The notes beneath the pieces were generated by a model. It was not told the DNA's origin, searched no databases, and worked only from the letters and a program-made list of their open reading frames with translations. This document shows positions 43,892 through 55,343 of a DNA stretch of 64,000 nucleotides, piece after piece; position 1 is the first letter of the stretch, and every line of letters begins with the position of its first letter. Position numbers and translations under genes: made by a program. This DNA is from Limnephilus marmoratus. Its lineage: Eukaryota > Arthropoda > Insecta > Trichoptera > Limnephilidae. The DNA is taken from the NCBI GenBank assembly GCA_917880885.1, contig OU862922.1, forward strand, positions 22,754,627-22,818,626. The letters are read 5' to 3'.

Positions 43892-43922
43892 AAATTATTA
43901 TTATTATTATTATTATTATTAT
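43892..43922. repeat. ATT trinucleotide microsatellite
   Basis: About nine ATT units directly beside the truncated REL-LINE copy. Confidence 0.9.
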
Positions 43923-45570
43923 AAATTTATGTGAAACACACCAACCTTACAACAGCAACGGTCCTTTGACACCAATACGCGGTGGGAAGAAGTGTGAGGT
44001 GTGATGGCACGTCAGGTGAAATTAAAAGAGCAATCATCTAAAATTAAATTCTTTAGTCCGAAATTTTCACGAATAAGACATACAGAGAGAAGGTGCCCAT
44101 TGCGGCAGTGTAGATAGGTACTGAACATTGTGGTTGTTCCGCATTCCGAGAGATGACCTCCAAAGTGCAACCTTTCTCTATAAAAATAGGCAAATATTAA
44201 ATATAAACTTTTAATAGTCATCAGCGTTTCTATCACACTGTTTATTATTCTATTGCTTTACGAAAAGCTAGGAGAAAATAACCTACGAACCTGGGTAAAT
44301 AATTTACTGGCGTAGGTACATAACTCTGTATTAACAGAACATGTATAATTAAACTAGTAAAATAAAAGAAGAGAAATAACGATTTAGCGTCAGAAAATTA
44401 AAAAAAATATCATTTACTTGCTAGAAAATATTTAATAAATTCTCTAGAAAATGTATGAACGTGGAAAATGCAAATGTCTCGCCTTAATTTTTGTTGGCTA
44501 TTTCATGGCTAGAAATGATTGTTCAAGAATTAAAGGCCTTTACTCATTTTCGGCGACGCACGTTATTTCTCAGAATACGCCAGCAATGGCATGTAGCTCA
44601 GACTTTCCCCTTTAAAACAAGCGGTGGACTGGCTTGGTAGCTGCTTCAGTGCGACCTTTGCATCCGTTTGAGACGGACTCTCTGCTGTCAAATCCCACCA
44701 CGTTCGTTCAATTATTAGCTTTCTCAACTCGACTTTCTTGATTATGTCGAAAAACAGTGGAGATATGCAACTAAGATGTCATATACTTTTTGATATAAAA
44801 TGTACAGATTTAAAAAATAATAAAGGTCATTAAATCTTGAAAAATCCTCGTAGCCGCTTTGACCAATTTTTGACGTTTACTGTTCTACAGTTCTTGCTGA
44901 ATCACATAAATTGGATATCTGCTTCATAATTACCTACTTATATGTTATATAATATAGAATTAAATTAACGAATAATAATATAGCTATACCTATATACCAA
45001 AAGCAGGTGGCGTTCATGAGATGATTTTCCATAAAAATGGCGCTATATTAATAACCTAAATATTAGACATTATTATTATTTAGTGGCTGTAAAATAATTT
45101 GTATTCGGTCGCGTGATAAGTTGCGACCATCTTCCGCCGTGTAAACAAGAAACCAGACTTAATAATATGATTCACTATGACGAGCTTTCACAGCATTCAC
45201 AGATCACCTGATTCGTGAGATCGTGTCGAGAGGTCTCCCCGGTGCAGACCTCTAATACAGGGTGTGAATCCAAGGAACTGAGAGGTTACAGTTGGACGGA
45301 GAAGCTGTTTACTGTTCATGAAGATGTAATTTTTTTTATTGCAGAGCCGGGGCAAGGAATTTCGAACAAAATTACTAAATTACGCCTTTGCATGTAAATA
45401 CAGTGCTTAGGAAATACCTACGTACAGTGTCATTAAATAAATAACTTGATCATTTATTTTTATTTTTAACTTAATGAGTAAAACCTCAAATTGTAATATT
45501 TAATTAATGAAGACAATATTAGCGAAACTTAATCAAAAATCTGAAGTAGAAAAATCAGAAAAAATATACG
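43923..45570. other. Non-coding stretch
   Basis: No recognised genes. Short open frames (44012-44236 minus, 45215-45397 plus) have no motifs. Confidence 0.35.
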
Positions 45571-45645
45571 GTCACACCTGGGACTCGAACCCAGGACCTT
45601 CGGCTTTCCGGGCCGCGTATTTACAAAACCTATACCGATTCAGTC
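45571..45645 (-). mobile_element. tRNA-derived SINE fragment with B box
   Basis: The minus strand reads CGCGGCCCGGAAAGCCGAAG, GTCCTGGGTTCGAGTCCCAG and GTGTGACCG: a strong T arm (CCTGGGTTCGAGTCCCAGG) and B box but no complete cloverleaf. The A-box half of the same head appears at 46005 and 46138. Confidence 0.7.
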
Positions 45646-45654
45646 GCGGTAACG

Positions 45655-45965
45655 ACAATTTACATTTTAAATATACCTCTATATTGGTTATTTTTTATCA
45701 CATTGCAAAAACAAAAAATGTTCTAAAATCTAGATAAAATAATCTTTCTGATGTGTATATTAGAAATTAATAATTTTATTTCTAAATATTTAAATTTGAA
45801 TATTATTCCCATATATTGTAAATACACCTCTATATTGATAATTTTTATCACTTTGCAAAAACAAAAAAATGTTCTAAAATCTAGATAAAATAATCTTTCC
45901 AATGTGTATATTAGAAATTAATCATTTTATTTCTAAATATTTAAATTTTGATATTGAAAATTTAA
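45655..45965. repeat. Tandem ~151-bp duplication
   Basis: CCTCTATATTG...AAAAATGTTCTAAAATCTAG then ATAAAATAATCTTTC..ATGTGTATATTAGAAATTAA occurs at 45676 and 45827 with few differences. It separates the SINE head fragments and may be part of their tail. Confidence 0.88.
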
Positions 45966-45999
45966 AGCGACTCAAACGCGTTAGGGATTGTAAATACGC

Positions 46000-46060
46000 T
46001 TCCGGGCCGCAACTCTACCGACTAAGCTAATGTGTTCCTATCCGATTCGGTCATTTTTAA
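46000..46060 (-). mobile_element. tRNA-derived SINE fragment with A box
   Basis: Minus strand: CGGATAGGAACACATTAGCT, TAGTCGGTAGAGTTGCGGCC, CGG. The A-box-like TTAGCTTAGTCGG and GTTGCGGCCCGG match the head of 46138-46190. Confidence 0.6.
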
Positions 46061-46137
46061 CTGGATCATACTTCGACTAAGAACTACCAACATTATCTTC
46101 ATTTTATTAACGCATATTTGTATTGGCTGCTATCTTG

Positions 46138-46190
46138 TCCGAATTGGATAGGGATACATTAGCTCAGTTGGTTGAGTTGCGGCACGGAAA
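46138..46190 (+). mobile_element. tRNA-derived SINE fragment, plus strand
   Basis: GGATAGGGATACATTAGCTC then AGTTGGTTGAGTTGCGGCAC, an A box (TTAGCTCAGTTGG) in a tRNA-like context; the B-box half is missing. Confidence 0.6.
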
Positions 46191-47294
46191 ACCTTATTAT
46201 CTCCATTAATAAAAACTTGATTATTCATGTAGTTTCAGCTTCCTTAAATAGATAGCATAGTTAGTAATACGAATTTCTGCTGTATTCCAAGTTGAGTATA
46301 ATATCAGAAGAGTACCATCTATCGCAGTTCGTGTCTTAGGCACGAACGGCGAGATTCGGCGGGTTCCTCCAGTCTGCTTGCAGTAGCGGCAGAAGTACCT
46401 AGAGCCTAGTCTAGTAAGGACGTCTTTCCAGTTTAATATTCATTGTAATAAATCAACTAGTAATCACACGAACCCATAACGTATTTAGAAGATAACCAAC
46501 ACTTAAATTGTCTTATTATTGGAAATTAAGAGACATAACAAATATAAATAACAGAGGTACGATCAAACTGCACGGACTATCAAAGCGGCACTACTAGAAA
46601 CAAAGGCGAATGGCCGCTTTACGAACATGCGATTAATAAGGCTGAATGATGCTGGCGACACTTCTGTGCGGGCTATTGAATAATGGTTCAAGACCCATCT
46701 CCCTTGTTTCTATTATGTTTGAATTCACCCTGTACCTACCCATCTCGTAATTTTCTGAATTAGCCGGTTGGTACATCTGACATGTGCATAAAAGTCTTCA
46801 TGATCTGAATTCGTGTTCTCGAGCAAAAATCTCGTTACGCAACGTGTCGGATGTGACCGCTGACTGTTGATGGGTTAACTCACGTGGAGAGAGGGTTAAT
46901 TTGTTGACAGGATGATTTGTACGATGATGTGTGCAGGTGCTGATCTCAAAGGCTTTCGTTGCTGTAATTGCAAAAGGACGCGCGATGAAAATTCATCTTT
47001 TTAAAACAGCAAAACCTTTTCTTTGCGATGGAAATTACGAAAATTACAACACGGCCACAGTAAATAATTTATTTTTTATCACTTTCGAATTGGTTCACGA
47101 AGATCATAAAAACTTTTGGTAATTCGACTTACAAGGGATAATCGTGGGGAGTGGGCATGATTTTCACCATGTGCGTACACTAGGTAGGAGTGAATTCTTT
47201 TTTTTCACTGGACGGTAATGTAAGAGTCAAAATTTGGTGCCATTTAGGTTTAATTTAAGCCATGTAAAATATTATTAATTTTTTTTTAGGGTAA
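46191..47294. other. Non-coding stretch
   Basis: No gene recognised. The frame at 46931-47122 lacks motifs. Confidence 0.35.
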
Positions 47295-49341
47295 CTGTCT
47301 CCGCAACGGCATTGAATTTACGAAAATAGTCGGTTTTACACTCTAATTGGCAGTCATGTTTATGTACGATAGTTTTGAATAAACATACTAATTTTTATCA
47401 AGAAAGTTTACTTGATATAAATATAGATTCGACACAAAATAAAAAGAAGTTCGAATTTGTGTTTTATATTTGAAATAAAGGGGAGAGAGGAAGCGCGGGA
47501 GGTGATACTTAGCTTGCTTGCTCTATTTGTTCGAGGCTCGGATCAGTCGCACGCTCGTTTGTCGTTAAAATTACGTTCGATATTCTTTCATGGCAACTAT
47601 GCAAAGAACTCGAAGTGTATTCAAATGTCCTCTATTTGGTGATGTTTGTGTGATGAAAGAGAACTTTCTACCTGCTTACGAAGATGCAGTAAAATACTAT
47701 TATGAGTGGACGAGACATCAACTGAAATTGCAATCAGAAACTGCAAAAGAACCAATTTTTTGTGAGATAGCAGATATAGTAATGTCGAAATTGAAAATAT
47801 ATGGCACACTCAATCTAATCTATCCTTAGGATAAAAAGGTTCCCAAACAAGAGCAAACTTTTTTGACCAATCAAAGAACGTCTCGGGTAATGGTAATCAG
47901 CGGAATCGACGTAACTGCTATAAAGAAGTTGCAAAAGACTCTAAAAATGAACCTATCTCACTGATTCAAGAGCAGGGATCCATTTACATGGGATACCTGG
48001 TACCTGATGTTGGTATAGCAAAAGGAATAGATACCGTGATAACAGGGTTTCTGTTACATAAAGAAGTTTCCCAAGATAAATTTTATGGCAATTGATTGTG
48101 ATGGTACGAATGAATACTGGAAAGTATGCTGGAATTATAAGACTGCTTGAGAAAAGGCTACAAAAACCACTTCAGTGGATAATTTTTTTACTCCACATTA
48201 ATGAACTGCCTTTGAGACATTTGTTTTTTCATCTCGATGGGTGTACTTCGGGACCTAAATCTTATATTGGTCCACTGGGAAAGTCACTGGAAACCTGTAA
48301 AAAAACTGCCTGTTAAAAATTTTGAACGCATCAAAGGTCAAAAAATGCTACCAGAAATGGCCAAAGATCTGAGTCCAGACCAACAGTACTTGTATAAAAT
48401 TGTCTCGGCTGTAGTTTCAGATGAATTTCCAGAAGACCTAGGCAATAAATCTCCAGAGAAACTATCACATGCCCGTTGGATCACCGAAGACTACGTTTGT
48501 ATGTATCTACTGAAGAACCATCTGAAAATTTGAAAACTCTGGCTACTTTTGTGGTCAAAGCCTATGCACCGTTTTGGTTCCCAATTAAAAGTAAACCATC
48601 ATGCAAAGACGGCACGTGTTATCTGTTCAATATTATTAAGGCCTCCAGTTACATGCCAGAAACTCTAAAAAAAATTATAAATCCTGTTATCCAAAGAAAC
48701 GTCTACTTTGCCATCCTGAAGGGATCCTTCTTGCGATGATAACAGATGATAAAAAAACATGTTAGAGAGCTGGCAGCCCTACTAAAGGCACGCAGTACTA
48801 CTCAACCTCCAACACCTAGACTGTTTCAAGTGCCATTAATAGATTTTAATGCTTCTACATAATATAGTGATTTAATAAATTGGCAGGAAAACTTAACCGA
48901 ACCACCGATTTTGAAAAACTTATTGGACTAGAAAATTCAGAATGTCGTGGAATCTGGTGGTGAAAATGAACTATTGTTTATAAGGCTTCCCTGCCATACC
49001 CAAGCTGTTGAAAGAGATTTAAAGAATACAATGGAGGTTTCCATTTCTCAGTGGATAAGAAAGTCGCAATTAGGTGCAATAAATGCCAAGCTGGAATCGC
49101 GAAATCAAATGCCTAAATTTGAAACTAAAAAGGATTTTAAACCTAAATAATAAATGTATAATTTTTCGAGTTTTCATTTCAAATTTCATTTTTTTTACAT
49201 CGATGCCTTAATAAATATCTTAATTATATATTGTTTATCATTTAACACCTACTTACCACTAAATTAAACACAATGTATCGCCTTATAAACTTTAAACTTT
49301 TTTACCCTAATTTTCAATTTTTGAAGTCACTGCGGAGACAG
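47295..49341 (+). pseudogene. Decayed transposon-like gene of a multicopy invertebrate family
   Basis: Consecutive fragments in different frames read as one protein. They are: RTRSVFKCPLFGDVCVMKEN and IADIVMSKL (47590-47829); LRHLFFHLDGCTSGPKSYIG (48092-48316); LSPDQQYLYKIVSAVVSDEF (48237-48533); PSENLKTLATFVVKAYAPFW, PIKSKPSCKDG and NPVIQRNVYFA (48476-48739); and LPCHTQAVERDLK with a tail ...SRNQMPKFETKKDFKPK (48947-49150). The LPCHTQAVER, VIQRN.YFA and YAPFWF.IK words belong to a multicopy, transposon-like protein family of aphids, cnidarians and others that I know by sight but cannot name. CTGTCTCCGCA (47295-47305) recurs inverted (TGCGGAGACAG, 49331-49341), as if terminal repeats bound it. 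Frameshifts and stops show it is dead. Confidence 0.75.
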
Positions 49342-49556
49342 AAGATCTTAATCAAATGAAATGAAAAATCCCACGTATTATTACTTTAACATAAGGCACA
49401 AATCCCCCCCTCTTAGAACTCTGAATCTTAAAAAAAAAATTTTTTCATACATCCGTGCTCCACCCTAGCGTACACCTACCTTCTTGTACCTATGAGCGGT
49501 CCACAAAATTAAGTTTTCGACCTTGGTGCATTTTGTAAACATAGGAAAAGAATCTG

Positions 49557-49840
49557 TTGGAGGGGCTGAGATGCTGTTTGGAGGGTCTTTGTCCCTTCCA
49601 CTGCGGTGCATGGCGATGGTGTCATGTCTCCTTCACGATGCCATGTCTCACTCAACCAGTCTTTTCCGATTCGGTTCATCGAATTATGTGCAAATGTAAA
49701 CACCGTCAAGGCCTAGACAATGAACCCGGCATCCCTGCTAAGTCACCAAAGGCAGCGAACCACTTGGAGTGACCTAAGGCAGGGGAGTTGGTTACCCAAT
49801 AAATGATTCCCGGGGCAGCGGTACAGCCTCCCAAATCGAA
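49557..49840 (+). repeat. Dispersed repeat family 'GGGGTGACC', copy 4
   Basis: AATGAACCCGGCATCCCTGC, TAAGTCACCAAAGGCAGCGA, ACCACTTGGAGTGACCTAAG, CCCAATAAATGATTCCCGGG, GCGGTACAGCCTCCCAAATC. The 5' part (CTCAACCAGTCTTTTCCGAT at 49651) matches copy 3. Confidence 0.82.
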
Positions 49841-49892
49841 GAGCGTGCGAAATAAAGTGAGAAATGAATGTTTCAAAGTACACAATATATAT

Positions 49893-50085
49893 CTTCGTTA
49901 TTTGTTTTTGGGGTGTTATGCCGTCTTGCGCTACCTCCTTCTTTAGCCAACGTTTCGGACAGCGTTGCAGTGTCCATCATCAGAGCAGATCCGGTAGGTT
50001 GGCTAAAGAAGAAGGTAGCGCAATACGGCATAACACCCCAAAAACAAACAACGAAAACACTTTTGGCCGTGAAAATCTTATATCA
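49893..50085 (-). mobile_element. Short fold-back element, copy 3, most complete
   Basis: On the minus strand: TAAGATTTTCACGGCCAAAA, then CGTTGTTTGTTTTTGGGGTG...TTCTTTAGCCAACCTACCGG, CTCTGATGATGGACACTGCA, CGCTGTCCGAAACGTTGGCT, and the complementary arm back to CCCCAAAAACAAATAACG. Arms of about 55 bp enclose the ribozyme-like core. This copy shows what the other two have lost. Open frames through it are artefacts. Confidence 0.82.
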
Positions 50086-51148
50086 TAATATATATTATTC
50101 GAAAATTATTGCTTTGGAAAAAACCTCGATTTTTTTATTATTTTCGGAAGATGTTTTCATTATAAGTACAAATATCCCCTTTTACTGAAAAAAAAACTCA
50201 TAATCATACGAGTAGGTAGGTACATACTATTGCATAAAATATAATCCAAAAAGATTTTTTTTTTGGAAATTTTCGAAAATCAAATTAAAAACCGCCTCAC
50301 CTACAGATACTAAGCTAATTTTTTGTGAAATACCTCAATGGAGCTCAACAAAGCTACCAAATATAAAAAATCTTTAGTTAAGTTTACCAACATACAATTA
50401 TTAATTATTGATATGCTTTTTGTAGTTACCTGTTAACCGCTTTCAGGAAGTATGCATTTATTTAGGTACATGTATTAATATGTATGTAGGTACCCACGCG
50501 CATGAGTATTGGATAGAACACATGCAAGATACAAAATATAAACATAAAACAAGAAATAATTAATAACCTCACTTAATGTGGGTCACTATGCAATTATTGG
50601 CTATATTTTCCATGTGAATTATTAAAAAAATGAAAAGAGAACGTGCACCGAAACACATTAATAGTTGTTGATGGTACAATCAGGCTGAAATCTCAGATCT
50701 CAGAGTGATTGTAAAAATAGAAGAGCATGACGGACCGAGATTTTTTTCCAGAAATTCACTAATTTATCGCGACGTAAGTTAGTAGGGCAAGACCACCAGT
50801 AATGTAATAATGTGAAGTAATTTATGATTTCAAAAATGGAATCGAATTAATTTATGATTACGAAAAAAGTTAAAAAATGACTTAAGCAAACATTTCACAC
50901 GGGAATAAGTCAAGCGAGCGGTAAACAATTTAGCGGAGTAAGCGATTTATTAAGCGGAGTCGACAATTTACACCATTACACTTGCACCATCGCTGTCAAA
51001 TAAAGCCTGTTCATAAATCCCTCTGACGGAGAGCGCGCCGGGTACTAGAAAGCTGAGTGTGCCACCAAAAGGCAGGAGCGTGCGGTTCTCAAAGTGTTTT
51101 CGTTTGTATCGTTTTCCAGCGACCAAAGGACTCTTCTAATTAACGACG
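50086..51148. other. Non-coding stretch
   Basis: Nothing recognised; AT-rich with GGTACCTA-type words near 50220 and 50490. Confidence 0.4.
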
Positions 51149-51555
51149 GCGTTCGTGGTTGAGGGATAAGGCTTTCGACTGACAATCCGGAGGTCGCGGG
51201 TTCGCGGATTAATTTTAATGCGCAAGTTAATTTTATTTGCCTACTTTGTGCTATTTAAAAAATTATTTCGTTTAAAATAATATATAGCATATTTGAAGAG
51301 TGGTAGGTACTTTCAGTATCGCCCTGATGTAAGATCACCTATATGAATTGAAACTTTGCTTGAAATAGCTATTTGGTCATTGGTCATTATTTGGCCCTTA
51401 GGACAGGAATTCCCCACTTACTTTATCTCAGCTCCTTCCTCTCCCCACTATCCTTCAGCCTCCCAACACATCCCAAATGAGGGTGCTATAGTTGGAAGCA
51501 GTTGGGACTGTTGTTCGGTATTCACATTAAAATTGAAAAAAAGCTTTAGTTCCTG
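51149..51555 (+). mobile_element. tRNA-derived SINE, family 2 copy 1
   Basis: Head GGTTGAGGGATAAGGCTTTC...GGAGGTCGCGGGTTCGCGGA (A- and B-box-like), body GCGCAAGTTAATTTTATTTG, TACTTTCAGTATCGCCCTGA and CCTTCAGCCTCCCAACACAT, end GTTGGGACTGTTGTTCGGTA. The same body parts in the same order recur at 58245-58600. The short frame inside is not a gene. Confidence 0.75.
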
Positions 51556-51635
51556 ATTTCTAAGTGACCTTTTAAGTGGATACCTTCCCCTTTATTGGAA
51601 TTATAGGAAAACTAACACGAAAAGGCATTTTCCAA

Positions 51636-52030
51636 TCTACATATATAAAAATGAGTCCCTGTTTCCCTTAGTCACGCCATAAGGGAACGTACCCATACTA
51701 CGTGACCTCTTCGGGGGGGGGGGGGGTCTTCAAAATGTCACGCTTGGTACAAATGAGCGGCGGTTTGCTTAGGATTTTGGTCACCGGGGGCGGGGGGGGG
51801 GGGGGGGGGGGGGTTAAAAATTGCAAATAATTGGTCACGTAGTATGGGTACGTTCCCTAACTTCAGAACGACTTTACCTATTTCATTCCTATTTTTTTTA
51901 AGTTTTCTAATACTTTGTAGAAGGTTCTTACGGAAAGAAAAATTAAGAAAATTGCGCAGAAAACTGGATAATTTCAGAAAACTTAACGACTATTTTAACT
52001 TCGTACGTTTGACAGTTCGCGCGTTTGATT
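51636..52030 (+). mobile_element. Helitron 5' part interrupted by a poly-G MITE
   Basis: Starts A|TCTACATATATAAAAATGAG, then CTTAGTCACGCCAT; after the MITE it resumes AACTTCAGAACGACTTTACC. It matches the uninterrupted start of the Helitron at 52146 (TTGGTCACGCCATTACTTCA). Its 3' end was not found. Confidence 0.78.
51683..51857. mobile_element. Poly-G MITE, copy 2 (175 bp), TAA target duplication
   Basis: GGGAACGTACCCATACTACG then TGACC, G-runs, CACGCTTGG, and right end GGTCACGTAGTATGGGTACG then TTCCC. TAA on both sides (51680-51682, 51858-51860). The host Helitron gives the target context. Confidence 0.92.
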
Positions 52031-52145
52031 AAATAAATTTAGCAGACAGCTTTTTTTATTTGTATTAAAAGAATTGTCTTGATTGATTGATTTAAATTAT
52101 TGATATTTTAAATAGGTACCTGTGTTAGGTACCAACTTTGATTAA

Positions 52146-52793
52146 TCTATATATATATAAAAATGAATCTCTGTTTCGCTTGGTCACGCCATTACTTCAG
52201 AACGACTTTACTTATTTCATTCAAACATTGGGGATTTGATGTGTGCAATGGTGCATGCCCGCGATGGTTTTTATATAAAATAGTGAGTTCTGGCATCATG
52301 AAATTATGAATTGCTAAACATTGTAAACAACTGGGGATAAACAATTGTATCAAAATGCATTACAATGAACGATATGTTTTTGATTTTTTTTATTACTACT
52401 TATTCGAGTTCGAATTGAATATTAATATTTAAGACCTACAAAATACCTAAAAAAAATATTTTTTATTTTTCTTTTGGAATGTTCTTTTTATTTCTCTTCT
52501 CTATATTTTATTTTTTATTGTTAAATATATAATTTACACTTACAAGTAACTTCTTGTATCTACCATCAAAACCTTAATATTATCTATCAAGTGTTATATT
52601 TAAGTATAAGACAATATTATAGTCAACATACTAATTACATGTAAAAAATCTGTTCATTTTGACTGTTCTAAAACGGGCAAATTGCCTAGTTGGACAGCCA
52701 AAGATCATTTGATGTAATATGTAGGTAATGTTTTCAAATAAAAAATAAAAATAAATAAAATAAAGACAGGACAACGTCTATCGGGTCAGCTAG
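52146..52793 (+). mobile_element. Non-autonomous Helitron
   Basis: Starts A|TCTATATATATATAAAAATG and ends CAACGTCTATCGGGTCAGCTAG|T. It contains GAACGACTTTACTTATTTCA and AGTTCTGGCATCATGAAATT. The interior is AT-rich; this copy has no purine tract. Non-coding. Confidence 0.82.
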
Positions 52794-52977
52794 TAAAAAA
52801 ATGGTCTAAAAAAGACAAAAAAACACGCTAATCACGTACTAATACAAAGCAAACTTTAATATTGGTTTATTATTGTTATTGTATGTATTGTATGCATTTC
52901 GTTTGCGAAAATTCACATATTTCGGTAGTTCGTAAGTAAAATACAAAAGAATTGTTTTTATAACTTGCTAAACAAAA

Positions 52978-53160
52978 CCGACCTGTCAGTGGCATCGCGT
53001 TTGGATCCAACCCTCAAGTCGCGTGTTCGATTCCTCGGCTGGCTAAGCCCTCCATCACAACACAAGCATCATTTTCCGCTTTCTGTGGTGGTAATAGTAG
53101 ATTTTTCTTTTTGTTTTTTGTCTTTCTTTTCAAAAATAAAAAAAATAAGAAAAAAGGTAT
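52978..53160 (+). mobile_element. tRNA-derived SINE, family 1 copy 2
   Basis: ACCGACCTGTCAGTGGCATC, AGTCGCGTGTTCGATTCCTC (B box), AAGCCCTCCATCACAACACA and TTTCTGTGGTGGTAATAG, then an A/T-rich tail. Matches 27795-27990. Confidence 0.8.
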
Positions 53161-53361
53161 AAGAAATAATTTAATATTGTTTTTATAGAATTATTGATTC
53201 CCAACAGTTGAGCCCCCCCCCCATAAATACAATCGTAGCAACAGCTGTTTCAGATTCGCGACAAATAGCAAGTAAAAAAATGGGGAGGTTCTAGATAAAA
53301 AAAACATTCTCAAAGTGGGCGGTGGGAAAAATGAGATTGAGAACCTATGCTCTAAACGCGT

Positions 53362-53505
53362 CCTCCTCTAAGACCTAGTTAGACTTCACCCAATGAACCC
53401 GGCTAAGTCACCAAACGTATCGTACCACTTGGGGAGAACTATGATAGGGGTATCCAATAAATGATTCCCGGGGCGGCGGTACCCATCCGCCCCTCCCAAA
53501 TTGAA
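53362..53505 (+). repeat. Dispersed repeat family 'GGGGTGACC', copy 5
   Basis: TCTAAGACCTAGTTAGACTT, CAATGAACCCGGCTAAGTCA, CCACTTGGGGAGAACTATGA, CCAATAAATGATTCCCGGGG, GGCGGTACCCATCCGCCCCT, CCCAAATTG. Slightly deleted internally. Confidence 0.83.
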
Positions 53506-54509
53506 ATAATTTAACTCCAGTGGATTGAAAGGATTGAGAGCCGCTGAATCAAAGCTTCCATCATCTGCTGAAACAACTTTCCAATGATATAATAGAAATA
53601 CTGGTAATGTCTCTTATTGAAATCCGCGTTAATTTATAGCGGTTATTAATGCTTCAACAAAGGATGCACACACTCAAACACCAACACCAGCACTTTGGGC
53701 CGACTGCGAAATTTATTATCAAAATACTGAAATGTTGGTAGACGTCACGGACATATGAATATATCTGGACCTGCCCTAAGTGATAAAAACGTATTATTTC
53801 CCCCTCGCCATGGAACCGGCTGGAGCTCCTCCTTGGCGCCAGTTCGCCCCATGTGGAGGGGATAGAGAATCGCTTGAATCTAAAATGTGTGACGTCATCA
53901 TTCTTGCCGTGGGCAGCGCGAAGCTAACATCTATACATTTAACGAAAAAATAACACGCCAAAACAGTAGCTTGTGCTATACAACATACCTACATATCAGT
54001 GTGCACATAAATGTGGGCGGTTCCTTAGTGTGCTCGTCGCTGGTTACAGGGGTAAGTAAATTATGAAACATTTGTAAAAGTGTCTTAACTAAACACGGCA
54101 AAAAAATATTGCTATGTGAAAACGGGCGAATCTTTTTGGGGTGTACATTTGGCCTACGCAAATATTTTATTATCGTGGCAAGCAATTCGCGCTCCCATGT
54201 AAAAAGGTCTATTCATTCAAAGCAGATTTTGCTTTTAAGAACTAAATGATGATATTATAATGCGAGATGCCTATATACTGTCAGATTAATTTTTCAACCA
54301 ATGACAGTCATCTTCCCCTCTTCGTACCGCCATAGTTGATTTTTCCCCTCACCTGTTATTTCTGGTCTATTGAATTTGGATGTCTATGGTAGACGTAAAC
54401 TATTGCACTTCTTTGGCTCAAACCTCAATACAATAATATTACATTTCGGCCTACGTACTTATCGACGGCATCAATTCTATCGGTGCCGTCCCCAAACAAT
54501 ATTGTGTAC
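53506..54509. other. Non-coding stretch
   Basis: No gene recognised; TGACGTCAT occurs near 53891. Otherwise nothing noted. Confidence 0.35.
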
Positions 54510-54908
54510 ACAAATATAAAAATCTCGTGTCACGGTGTTTGTGGTCGCATTTTTTATGAATTTTTTTAATGTATATTTGGTAGGTAAAAGTTTATTTCAT
54601 ACCGCTAAGTGATTAAGGTATCCCTATCCAGAAGGTGATTAGGGTGTCGATATCAAAATTGATTGACAATTGATTAAAAAAATTTACAGAACATTGCATT
54701 TTAGCAGAAGAGTGATTCTATATATATATAATGGTAAGATCTGGCGTTACGAAATTTGAATAAAAAAAATTACTACTAGTGGTGCGTCAGTAGTTTGAAA
54801 ATGTGTGTATTTCATATATTTTAGCGGCAGAGAGGGAAGGCAGGAATGAACTTGCAGGGAGAAACTATTTCTTGAATGGCATAGCAACGCATGCCGGCTA
54901 CCAGCTAG
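54510..54908 (+). mobile_element. Non-autonomous Helitron, degraded
   Basis: ATAAAAATCTCGTGTCACGG, GTGTTTGTGG and TTGGTAGGTAAAAG match the 5' half of 32102-32611; the end is CGCATGCCGGCTACCAGCTAG|T. A short purine-rich tract (54825-54850) lies before the end. The short frame inside is not a gene. Confidence 0.75.
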
Positions 54909-55343
54909 TTGTGTATACAAAAGTCTATAATTTTATAAATACATACTGTTCCTTTTTTCACGGCCTGCAGACGCACTCTTTTTTGGAAAATTGTTCTGTT
55001 AAAAAAAGATAAAATTTGGTAAAGACGATAGGAATGGCGTCCGAATTAATTTTGGAAGTTGAACGGGTATTTAAAAGATTCATAGCTCATGATGGAAATT
55101 ATGTTGAAAGCTGAAAATGTATGCATGTAAATAACGCCCGATCTGACTTATTTTACCTAATAAACAACTACAATAACAAAGGGATACATGCGTTTGTTAT
55201 TGCAGGAAAGTAAATTATTTAAAAAAACATTTATATTTATTTTCTTTTAACCTTTTTAAATGACAAATTATCATACGAAAGCATGCAAAATTCAAACAAT
55301 TTTTTGATGTAAATTTTTTAAGGACAATTTATGTATAATAAAA
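54909..55343. other. AT-rich non-coding stretch
   Basis: Nothing recognised. Confidence 0.4.

Noticed and set aside
45571..45645. Possible minus-strand tRNA gene
   Set aside because: Strong T arm only; no complete cloverleaf.
49864..50188. Open frames near 49.9 kb
   Set aside because: They run through the fold-back element; its arms are non-coding in the other copies.
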